Shown here: positions 34,691 through 43,043 of the stretch, one piece after another | Position numbering within the stretch: the stretch's first letter is position 1 | Layout: each line of letters opens with the position of its first letter | Source of the DNA: Drosophila pseudoobscura | Lineage: Eukaryota > Arthropoda > Insecta > Diptera > Drosophilidae | Assembly: GCF_009870125.1 (NCBI RefSeq) | Contig: NC_046681.1 | Coordinates: forward strand, 19,977,001-20,041,000 | DNA: 64,000 bases | Direction: 5' to 3' | The notes under the pieces: model-generated | What the model was told of the DNA's origin: nothing | The model's database searches: none | The model's input: only the letters and a program-made list of their open reading frames with translations | Translations under genes and position numbers: made by a program

Positions 34691-35434
34691 CAAGCGAGAG
34701 AAGATGGGATGGGTGCTGTTTCAATGGATTCTAGTTTGTTCAGTATACTCGTATGACGAGATTTTACCCTATTCAGGGATGACTTTTATAACAAGATTAC
34801 TTTGCTTGCTCGAACTGAAAGCATGAAAACTAATATGATGAAAGAAAAGTCAAGTTTTGTGTGGTAGGGTTTTTATTATTATTTTAAAAATGAGTGGAAA
34901 CGTTGAGAGAGGCGGCAATCAGGAACGAATTGATTTCTTCTTTAAAGTGGGGAGGGGAGATCTCACTTAATTGGTAATTCTTTTCTCCTCTATCCACCTT
35001 ATGACCGATTTTATTAGAACTTTAGAATATTGTATATGTCTGTCTCTATTTTTATGCTGCTGTTTCTTATTACGCTACATCTGTCTGTCTCTCACTCTTC
35101 TCATACCAACACCAGCCGTTATAATTTGCTCCCCTCCGCACACTGCGCGATAATATTCTGATTATAATATTGATTCGATTTGATCCAGATTCTGAAATCT
35201 GGTAGATATGGTCCTATGGTTCTGTATTTTTGGTTTTACCGTTTCTTCAATGTTGTGGATTATCATCGTGTGTTGGAGGCGGCAGAGAGCGGGGCGATAT
35301 TTTGAAAAGAAGATCTGAAAAGCAGCACACCGCTCAAGAATTTCCTTTAATTGGCAAAAGTATTTACCGTATCGCGAATAGCATTTTAAGGAGATTCCTA
35401 CTTGGTTTTGTGTTAATTTTGGTAATTTTTGTAA
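34691..35434. other. Upstream flank of gene 1
   Basis: The first 150 bp resemble the upstream flank of gene 2 (shared pieces around TTTCAATGGATTCTAGTTTG, AGTATACTCGTATGAC and ATTACTTTGCT), so it probably holds the gene 1 promoter. The remainder (34870-35434) is TC-rich or AT-rich with no feature I can support. Confidence 0.5.
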
Positions 35435-35705
35435 TTCTTGGGTGCATTTGTAGATACACTCTCTTCTTTATACTAGGCCGGGGGAACGTTGTCAGTTGTT
35501 GACACACAAAAAGTCCATTACATGACAGACTACAGTATCAACCAGTTCATTGAACACCGACTGAATTTCTCGTTCTGGACCAAGGCACACAGCTCGTCCC
35601 GGACCATGGAACGCAACTCGTCCCTGCTCTTCACAGTGATCACGGACGATCTCGTGGAGGTGCTGTTTGTGCCGTTCTCGTAACTACCCCTTCTGCATTT
35701 ATTAT
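35435..35705 (-). pseudogene. Relic of a gene 2-like copy (internal segment)
   Basis: This matches the gene 2 region at about 43860-44130 in the same orientation, including the stretches GAACACCGACTGAATTTC, CACACAGCTCG and GTGCCGTTCTCG. It has a 4-bp deletion relative to gene 2 near 35568 that shifts the frame inside the conserved motif (ELCALVxNE...), plus many substitutions. It is therefore a decayed duplicate rather than an exon. Confidence 0.7.
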
Positions 35706-35724
35706 TATTTTCTTTTGTTTTACA

Positions 35725-35965
35725 GTGTTTTACTCGATTTGTGGCATCTCATCTGTTGTCGAACCCTTAAATGAATCAGTGGTGGGCGCATTAACAGCTA
35801 TGGCTACAGCTTCGGGAGGGAATCGATGTGTTTGGACATTGTTTCCTTCATATCCTGAAACTTTGACACGTTTGAACAACGATGGGTGTCATCTCTGGGC
35901 GAATTCAAGTCTGAAAGGGTGGAAACTGACTCTTCTAGATCCTTATAGCGTGGCTTGGATGTTTG
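35725..35965 (-). pseudogene. Relic of a gene 2-like copy (near-3' segment)
   Basis: This matches gene 2 at about 43056-43290 in the same orientation (shared TTTGTGGCATCTCATCTG, TTTAAACG-like and GGACATTGTTTCCTTCAT pieces). An insertion or deletion of net 2 bp near 35815 breaks the frame. On the minus strand it precedes the relic at 35435-35705, although its counterpart lies 3' of the other in gene 2. The two pieces are thus rearranged or come from two copies. Confidence 0.65.
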
Positions 35966-36037
35966 TTGTTTATTTAATACAATAATTATAAAATATATTA
36001 AAAGGTATCATTGAATCAAAAGTGACTTTAAACATTT

Positions 36038-36217
36038 TTAGAGTTTCCTTTGTTCCATCGTGATGTTGTCCTTGTAAATCTGACCGACAAGGCGCGGCAC
36101 CGTCTCCAGATACTTCAAGAGATGCATCTCATTCTGCATATGGGTCATATACCTTTTGTGTATCTTCATGATCATGGGAGTGATCACCTTGTAGCGCACT
36201 AAATCAGCTACACTCAT
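36038..36217 (-). pseudogene. Detached C-terminal end of gene 2
   Basis: Starting from the left target-site copy (36213-36217), the minus strand reads in frame through about 57 residues (VADLVRYKVITPMIMKIHKR... to EQRKL) to TAA at 36038. This aligns with the C-terminus of gene 1 (VISPMVHKIQKQY...; YLE.VP.LV pattern). It is the last part of gene 2, cut off by the BEL element. A minus-strand AATAAA at 35969-35974 lies about 65 bp downstream of the stop, consistent with the original 3' end. Confidence 0.85.
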
Positions 36218-36554
36218 TGAAAAATTAGAAGAGTTTTTCTAATCAGTTACCGAAAACTTTGGGTGGCTGTAATTTAAATTATTTATTTGGCGGGGCGAAA
36301 AACTTGATACGCTCGATCTATTTCAAGGTTGGCGAACAACTATATTTTCTTCACAATTCAAATCTCTTACTCTAGCTATCCTACGGTGGCAAAGCGGGCG
36401 AATTCGCCAAGAGCGAGAGAGCGAGCTTTTATTGCGCTCCCGCTTTGCCCTAGCCTAACTTACACTAGACTTCATAATTCATAATTCATAATTCATAATT
36501 CATAATTCCATCTATAACTAATAATTGTGGCCATGGATGGAAGGTCACGCAACA
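36218..36554 (-). repeat. 3' LTR of the BEL/Pao element (337 bp)
   Basis: Plus-strand ends are TGAAAAATTAG and CACGCAACA. It contains five copies of CATAATT (about 36472-36508), against four in the other LTR, and a GAGCGAGAGAGCGAGC tract. It borders the target copy CTCAT on its left. Confidence 0.95.
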
Positions 36555-36582
36555 CCGGCCCCGTTGAACGCCTGCATCGGCT

Positions 36583-39500
36583 TCAACACATTGGGAGCGG
36601 CGCTAATTTGTGTATGGGCCGCCGAAAAACCGCTCCAGTGCTAGTCCTTATTTCGACGACCCTGACCATGCCGTCCTCTCCTGCGTGCGTGGCTATGACC
36701 CTCCCTACGAGCCACTCCTGAGGCGGCAGATTGTCCTCGGCCACGATGACGAGGTCTCCTTCCTCGAGGTTCGGTTGCTGCTGGTGCCATTTGCCCCGAA
36801 TTTGCAGCCCCAGGACATATTCGCGGGACCATCGCTGCCAAAACGCTTGCCTGACTGACGAGACAAGTCGCCATCGCCGCAAGCAACTGAGACTCTCCTG
36901 GTCCGGAGTCCGCAGTGCTGGGGGGGCGATGAGCGACCCGCCTGTCAGCAGGTGCCCGGGTGTTAGGGCCTCGCCGTCGCTTGGATCTTGGCTGATGGCT
37001 CCCAGCGGCCTCGAGTTCATTATGGCCTCGATGCCGACGAGGACTGTGGCGAGCTCTTCGGCGGTTAGGAGCGCGCTGCCTACCGCCCGTAGGAGTAGGC
37101 TCTTGGCAGTTTTTACACCTGCCTCCCATAGCCCTCCCATGTGAGGAGCTCGCGGCGGTATGAACGCAAATTCGCATCCGTTTTTTGACGCAAAGTCGCG
37201 AATTGCGTCTCCCTGCTCCTTGAGCCTGATCCGCAGAGCGCTGAGATGGCGGCTCGCTCCGACGAAGTTCGTCCCGTTGTCGCAATGAACGACTTGGGGA
37301 TATCCTCGGCGCCCGACGAACCTTTGAAAAGCCAACAAAAAACAATCAGTGGTTAGATCGGAAACTATTTCTAGGTGAACCGCCTTGGACGCAAAACAAA
37401 CAAAAAGCGCAATGTATGACTTGTATGGGGGCCTTCCGCGAATTTTCAATGTCGTGTGCACTGGTCCACAAAAATCAACGCCGCAAATTGAAAATGGGCG
37501 GAGAGCACGGAGTCGATCTGCGGGTAAATTCCCCATGAGTTGCGTCAGCAATCGAGGCTTGCATTTAAAACAGCGCATACAGGATCGAACTGTCTGACGG
37601 CAGACTTCCTGAGCGTTCACTATCCACACGCTCTGTCGAAGGATGCTCACAAGTGCTCGTGGGCCGACATGAAAATTCGAATGGTGCAGATGACGAATAT
37701 AGCTTCGCACGAATTGCGAGCGCTTAGTCAAAAGCAGAGGAAACTTGGCATCGTATGATATAGGAGCTTTAGCTAGTCGCCCCCCCACTCGCAACAACGA
37801 AAAGTTACACCAAGTCCCTGTGTCTTCATGGATGAATGGGTTCAACCGCTGAAGACTAGGACCAATTGTAGATCCTTTCCTAACCTTTTCGATTTCTCCT
37901 TGATACTCGTGATGCTGGACGATTTCGACAATTTTATAAAAGGCTTCATTGTATTCGGTCGGTGAGATAGTTTTTTCGAATTTTAGGCTTGGGTCTTTAC
38001 ATTTTCTTATAAAGCGGAACACATACACGAACACTCTAAGCAGTTTGAGATGTGACGAGAATCCCTCGATGACATCTAACAGCTCCGAACTTCGCACAGC
38101 CGCGGTCAGCCCGACCGCAGTCTTCCTCTTTTCCAGCTGAAGATCATCGGAGTGTTCGAAATGAGCGTTCTTGGGCCAGTTTTCTTCTTCCTCTTTCAGA
38201 AATGATGGTCCTTCGAACCAAATTGACTGAACGATTTCGTCGACGTCACAACCTCTTGAGACAATATCTGCTGGGTTCTGTTTCGTGGGTACATGCCGCC
38301 ACGTAGCATCATCTGACCACTCTTGAATCTCAGCCACTCTATTTGAAACGAAAGTCGACAGCGACGATGGATGAGACCGGATCCAATGGAGAGTTACCTC
38401 TGAATCCGACCAATAAACGACTCGTTCAATGGGCACGTTTAATAGGGGCTTGATTCTGTGACAGAGATCTGCGAGAAGGTGAGCGGCACATAACTCAAGC
38501 CTTGGGAGCGTTTTGGTCTTGAGCGGCGCTACTTTGGATTTCGAAGTCAACAATGATACTTTTAAACCTTCTGCAGTTCTGCTACGTATATAGACGCACG
38601 CTCCATACGCTCTCATGGAGGCGTCAGCAAAGGCATGTATTTGAACCGGTGACATCGGATCGGAATACACAAACCGAGATATGGATATGTCTTCCAATTG
38701 AGATAGTGTATTTTTCAACTTATTCCACGCTGTTTCCAAATGCAGCGGGATCGACTCATCCCAATCTAGTTTGTTAAGCCAAAGCTCCTGCAATAGGATC
38801 TTGCCTTTTATAACGATAGGACTTAATAAACCTAGGGGGTCAAACAACTTTGATGTCACCGATAGTATGTTCCGTTTTGTCGCTCGGAGACCCATAACTG
38901 AATTGTCAATTTTGAACTTAAAGGCATCGTCAGTAGGTAACCATGAGATTCCTAACGCCTTTGTCGACTCTGAATCCGAGATTGTTATGGGTTTGGCTGT
39001 GCTCTCAGATGCGGTGATCTCGGGTGAGTTTGAAAACCACTTAGTCAACTCAAACCCTGCGGTCTGAAGAACCTGAGACACTTCGGACTTAATTGCCCTT
39101 AGCTCCTCTACGCATGCAGCACCAGTCAACAAGTCATCGACGTAAAAGTCGGACCCAATAACGTTAGCAGCTCTAGGGAATGAGAGCTTCGCAGACTCAC
39201 TCAACCTTTTCAAACACCGGATAGCTAAGAATGGGGCTGGTCCAGTCCCATAGGTTACAGTGTTGAGCTTGTATAATCTCAAGGATTCAGAAGGGTCTCT
39301 TCTCCACACTATGAGCTGAAACTGCCGATCCGCTTCGTTCACCATCACTTGGCGATACATCTTTTTAACATCAGCAGTCAGGGCAAACCTGTGCAGACGG
39401 AAACGGAGCAGTGTCGAGTATAATTCCTCTTGAATGGTAGGTCCCACCATCAGAATGTCATTTAAGGCCACCTGTGAGGACGTCTTGGACGAAGCATCGA

Positions 39501-41730
39501 ACACGACTCGGAGCTTGGTAGACGTACTTTGGGGCCTCAGAACACACTGATGAGGGATTACGTAGTGTGGAGTAGACGGAATCGTATTGTCAGTAGGAGA
39601 CATATGACCTAAGGAGAGGTACTCTTCCATGAATTCCAAGTACATTTTCTTCAACTCAGGGTCACGATGCAATCGTCTTTCAAGCGACAAAAACCGCCGT
39701 TTCGCAACCTCAAAGGAGTTTCCTAAACAATTTGGATCTGATTTAAACGGGAGCCTTACTTCGAACCGACCTGATGATAGTACCTGAGTCGTCTTACGAT
39801 AGTGTTCTTCACATAGCTTGTGCTCAGGTGTGGCAATTTTCTTGGTAGATGGCATTTCTTCCAGTGACCAAAACTTTTTCAAGGTCCTATCGATGGATAC
39901 TAGCAACTCTTCACTGCAACTCAAACTGTTTGTAATTTGAGGAGCAGAACTCCTGGAAACATATTTTCCCGACACAACCCAACCAAGAAGGGTTTTCTGA
40001 AGAGTTGGAAAGTCAGGACCTTGTTTAATTTGACCAACAGCTAATAATTCAAAGAACGATTCTGCTCCAATTAACATATCTATTCTTTGTGGCTTGTAGA
40101 AATAAGGGTCTGCCAGTGGTAGGTTCTCTGGGATTCGCCAGTCAGTCACATTCACTGACTGGTCAGGGTGATAACCTGAAATTGATTTCAGGATCCAAAA
40201 ATCAAAGGAGAACTCACTACCATTTATTCGCGACTTCACCACTGTGTGTATTTTATCCTTTACTTGGGAATTAGATTCACCAATTCCAAGCAAGTTAATA
40301 CAGGACTCCTCTCTACGGATCTGTAAGCGATTAGCGAGGTCCTCGGTAATGAAATTTGTTTGTGATCCAGAGTCGAGCAGAGCTCTGGCCAGAATGTGTT
40401 CACCGCTCTTAGTTCGGACGCTTACGATCGACGTAGCCAGAATTACCCTGTCCAACGCTGTCGCATGCAAAACATGTGACGTGGAAGGTTGATTCTGATT
40501 TGATGGAGGAGAAGGACTCTCTTGGGGTGGTGGCAACGCGAGACTATTAGCCGACACTGTGTATCGATGCAATAATGTATGATGTGAGCGGCTGCACACT
40601 CGACATTTATTGGCTTTGCATTTTACAACAGCGTGGCCTTTTCGCAGACAATTAATGCATAGGGATGCCGACTTAGCAAACTCAAACCTTTGCATCACCG
40701 AGAGACGCGAAAATGAAGGGCAATTTGACACTACATGGTCTCCTGAATTGCAGTAGCTACAAGTTTGCTGAGTTCTACTGTTGGTGGAAGTGGAAGAACA
40801 AGCAAATGAACTGCGATTATGTTGCTTGCTTGGCATGACTTTGTCTTGCCTTGGCTTGGTCGATTCTTCAGCAGACAGATGCTGGTATCGACGATTCAAG
40901 ACTTTCTCAAAGTCGGACCAAAGCGGCAACTTCTCATAAGTAAGCTGTTCATCCCACTTTTGTTTCGTCACTGGGTCGACTCTGTTTAAAACGAGATGAA
41001 TGAGCATTGCATTCGAAATTGTTGTATCATCTCCGATCGACAGTAACGATCCGTAAATCGACGAAACAGTATCGATTAGAGTTCTTAGAGATGATGCAGA
41101 TTGATGCGACATTCTCGGCAGATTGAACAATGTGGAAATATTATTCGTGAAAATCAAATAATCGTTGTCATACACTCGTTTTAGGCCAGCCATGGCCTTT
41201 TCATAATTTGCCTCGGTGACTTGGAACGCCTTTATTGTTCCTAATGCTTCATCAGAGAGGCACGAAATCAAATGATTAAATTTTTCGATCACCGGTATGC
41301 TGTTGTCGCTATGGACTAGTCTTTCAAAAAGGCTAATGAAATTTTTGAATTCCGAGTGTTTACCACTAAATTTGGGTAATGCCAATTTCGGAAGTCTAGC
41401 ATGAGTTGGGGCTGAAGAAGACACTGGCTTCGTCTCGCTTGCTGCATCAAAGGCGGCGATAAGCGACATTATCTTTCCTTTGGTGACAATTATCAGCTCT
41501 TCCAACTCGGCTGCATATGCATCATCACCTGTTATATCCTCGATTTGCTCCTGCAAATGGTTAGCCTTTTCAATTGAAGCATTCAAACAATCTAATCTAC
41601 ATTGTAATTCCGGTAATTGCAAAGGAATCGACCCTTGATCTAATCGATCCTCTAAGCGGCGAATGCTTTTTACTCTACTTTTGAGCTTAATCTTTAAGTC
41701 TTCAAGAGTGGGTTTACTTTTTTCTGCCAT
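36583..41730 (-). CDS. BEL/Pao Gag-Pol polyprotein
   Basis: A single open frame of 1715 aa, intact from ATG at 41730 to the stop at 36583. In order: a coiled N-terminus; a DUF1759-type Gag region (around KFSGKHSEFKNFISLFERL, about 120); CCHC-like zinc knuckles (CSYCNSGDH at about 326 and CINCLRKGH at about 357); a retropepsin with LLDSGSQTNF (about 452); reverse transcriptase with ADVKKMYRQV (about 787) and the catalytic YVDDLL (about 864); an RNase H-like region (HAFADASMRAYGACVY, about 1035); an integrase with an H2C2 finger (about 1347), a DDE core (DNGTNF about 1485, GLWEAG about 1534) and a C-terminal DUF5641-like end. Catalytic positions look intact, consistent with a young copy. Length and order are typical of BEL/Pao elements without env. 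Confidence 0.95.
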   Translation of the reverse strand: MAEKSKPTLEDLKIKLKSRVKSIRRLEDRLDQGSIPLQLPELQCRLDCLNASIEKANHLQEQIEDITGDDAYAAELEELIIVTKGKIMSLIAAFDAASETKPVSSSAPTHARLPKLALPKFSGKHSEFKNFISLFERLVHSDNSIPVIEKFNHLISCLSDEALGTIKAFQVTEANYEKAMAGLKRVYDNDYLIFTNNISTLFNLPRMSHQSASSLRTLIDTVSSIYGSLLSIGDDTTISNAMLIHLVLNRVDPVTKQKWDEQLTYEKLPLWSDFEKVLNRRYQHLSAEESTKPRQDKVMPSKQHNRSSFACSSTSTNSRTQQTCSYCNSGDHVVSNCPSFSRLSVMQRFEFAKSASLCINCLRKGHAVVKCKANKCRVCSRSHHTLLHRYTVSANSLALPPPQESPSPPSNQNQPSTSHVLHATALDRVILATSIVSVRTKSGEHILARALLDSGSQTNFITEDLANRLQIRREESCINLLGIGESNSQVKDKIHTVVKSRINGSEFSFDFWILKSISGYHPDQSVNVTDWRIPENLPLADPYFYKPQRIDMLIGAESFFELLAVGQIKQGPDFPTLQKTLLGWVVSGKYVSRSSAPQITNSLSCSEELLVSIDRTLKKFWSLEEMPSTKKIATPEHKLCEEHYRKTTQVLSSGRFEVRLPFKSDPNCLGNSFEVAKRRFLSLERRLHRDPELKKMYLEFMEEYLSLGHMSPTDNTIPSTPHYVIPHQCVLRPQSTSTKLRVVFDASSKTSSQVALNDILMVGPTIQEELYSTLLRFRLHRFALTADVKKMYRQVMVNEADRQFQLIVWRRDPSESLRLYKLNTVTYGTGPAPFLAIRCLKRLSESAKLSFPRAANVIGSDFYVDDLLTGAACVEELRAIKSEVSQVLQTAGFELTKWFSNSPEITASESTAKPITISDSESTKALGISWLPTDDAFKFKIDNSVMGLRATKRNILSVTSKLFDPLGLLSPIVIKGKILLQELWLNKLDWDESIPLHLETAWNKLKNTLSQLEDISISRFVYSDPMSPVQIHAFADASMRAYGACVYIRSRTAEGLKVSLLTSKSKVAPLKTKTLPRLELCAAHLLADLCHRIKPLLNVPIERVVYWSDSEVTLHWIRSHPSSLSTFVSNRVAEIQEWSDDATWRHVPTKQNPADIVSRGCDVDEIVQSIWFEGPSFLKEEEENWPKNAHFEHSDDLQLEKRKTAVGLTAAVRSSELLDVIEGFSSHLKLLRVFVYVFRFIRKCKDPSLKFEKTISPTEYNEAFYKIVEIVQHHEYQGEIEKVRKGSTIGPSLQRLNPFIHEDTGTWCNFSLLRVGGRLAKAPISYDAKFPLLLTKRSQFVRSYIRHLHHSNFHVGPRALVSILRQSVWIVNAQEVCRQTVRSCMRCFKCKPRLLTQLMGNLPADRLRALRPFSICGVDFCGPVHTTLKIRGRPPYKSYIALFVCFASKAVHLEIVSDLTTDCFLLAFQRFVGRRGYPQVVHCDNGTNFVGASRHLSALRIRLKEQGDAIRDFASKNGCEFAFIPPRAPHMGGLWEAGVKTAKSLLLRAVGSALLTAEELATVLVGIEAIMNSRPLGAISQDPSDGEALTPGHLLTGGSLIAPPALRTPDQESLSCLRRWRLVSSVRQAFWQRWSREYVLGLQIRGKWHQQQPNLEEGDLVIVAEDNLPPQEWLVGRVIATHAGEDGMVRVVEIRTSTGAVFRRPIHKLAPLPMC

Positions 41731-42713
41731 AATGGCTGTGTTTTTATTTATATATTTATTATTAATATTTTTTTTTTTTTTTTAAATTTTAAATTTTTGA
41801 ACGAGAACGATAATCGAAAACGAATTTTAATTGAATGTCGATGCACGAGGTATCAAGGGAAAGAGTTGTTGCAAGTAACAGCCGAAAACAATATACCCGT
41901 TGGATGTAGGGTAGCACGTCACTTGGCGCACCGTTAAGCTCAAGAGCGGCAACGAAAATTCTCCCAACAAATACAACGCAAGCAGCAGTGGAGAAGCGAA
42001 AGCGAAAACGAAATAATGCACCGGTGCTGCTGCTTGTATGTATGTGTGGATATTTTCTATACGCCGTGGCTTGGGTGAACGAACGAACAAACTTTGTTCT
42101 AACGACGAGAAAGGTAGAACAAAATAAAATGGGGGGGGGGGGGGGGGGGGGCGTTGACAGTGATTGCAGTAAACGAAAGATGTATGTATGTATGTACATA
42201 TGTATAACTGTTGCGTCCAAATAGCGGTTCACATATGTATGTCTGTTTGGGTCGATATGTATGTATGTATTTATGTTTTTAGTTATATTTATGCAATTAA
42301 TAACAAAGTGCATGCAATCAAGCTCTACTATATATGTATCATACGTCTGTGCCTAGAATTGAAGGCGATGTGCAATGTATTCAGCACAAGACACCTCAAA
42401 GAAAGATCTGAATGTCTTTAGCTCAGCCTTCAATTTTCTGCACAAATACCTCTGATTCCTCTTTTGGATTTTTGAATCCAACTGCTACTTTCCTGTCTTT
42501 TTCGCAGGGCATCCCTCGGCGGTAGCAGAATTGCACAAAAATTATTGTTGGCGCGACCGACGCGATGATATTTTACAAAAATTGATTGCCGATTGCACAC
42601 ACACACGACGCGGGCAACGAATATGTTTGCATATGTATACTGCAATTTCTTGTGTCACTGTCACTTGTTTTTTGTTGCCTATAATTCACTTTACAGTCCA
42701 CCCGGGGGCGCCA
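41731..42713 (-). other. 5' leader of the BEL/Pao element
   Basis: Between the 5' LTR and gag. It contains a run of about 21 G (42131-42151, plus strand), a T-rich run (about 41770-41784) and (GTAT)n-type repeats near 42180-42290. No further coding frame is supported. The primer-binding site abuts the LTR at 42713. Confidence 0.7.
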
Positions 42714-43043
42714 TGAAAAATTAGAAGAGTTTTTCTAATCAGTTACCGAAAACTTTGGGTGGCTGTAATTTAAATTATTTATTTGGCGGGGCGAAAAACT
42801 TGATACGCTCGATCTATTTCAAGGTTGGCGAACAACTATATTTTCTTCACAATTCAAATCTCTTACTCTAGCTATCCTACGGTGGCAAAGCGGGCGAATT
42901 CGCCAAGAGCGAGAGAGCGAGCTTTTATTGCGCTCCCGCTTTGCCCTAGCCTAACTTACACTAGACTTCATAATTCATAATTCATAATTCATAATTCCAT
43001 CTATAACTAATAATTGTGGCCATGGATGGAAGGTCACGCAACA
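42714..43043 (-). repeat. 5' LTR of the BEL/Pao element (330 bp)
   Basis: Same ends as the other LTR but four rather than five CATAATT units; otherwise identical by eye. The minus-strand reading frame of gene 2 enters it and stops after four codons (MSVA, then TGA at about 43034-43036). Confidence 0.95.

Larger units (their letters stand above)
36218..43043 (-). mobile_element. BEL/Pao LTR retrotransposon, full length, 6826 bp
   Basis: Complete element in minus orientation: two LTRs with TG...CA ends, one uninterrupted gag-pol frame, no env frame, and a 5-bp target duplication CTCAT at 36213-36217 and 43044-43048. The LTRs are identical by eye apart from one 7-bp unit, so insertion is very recent and the copy may be active or polymorphic. 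Immediately inside the 5' LTR (the right one) the minus strand reads TGGCGCCCCCGGGTGG, the expected position and start of a tRNA primer site; the tRNA is not assigned. A G-rich tract (AACGGGGCCGG) precedes the 3' LTR. The element lies within the coding sequence of gene 2. Confidence 0.95.
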
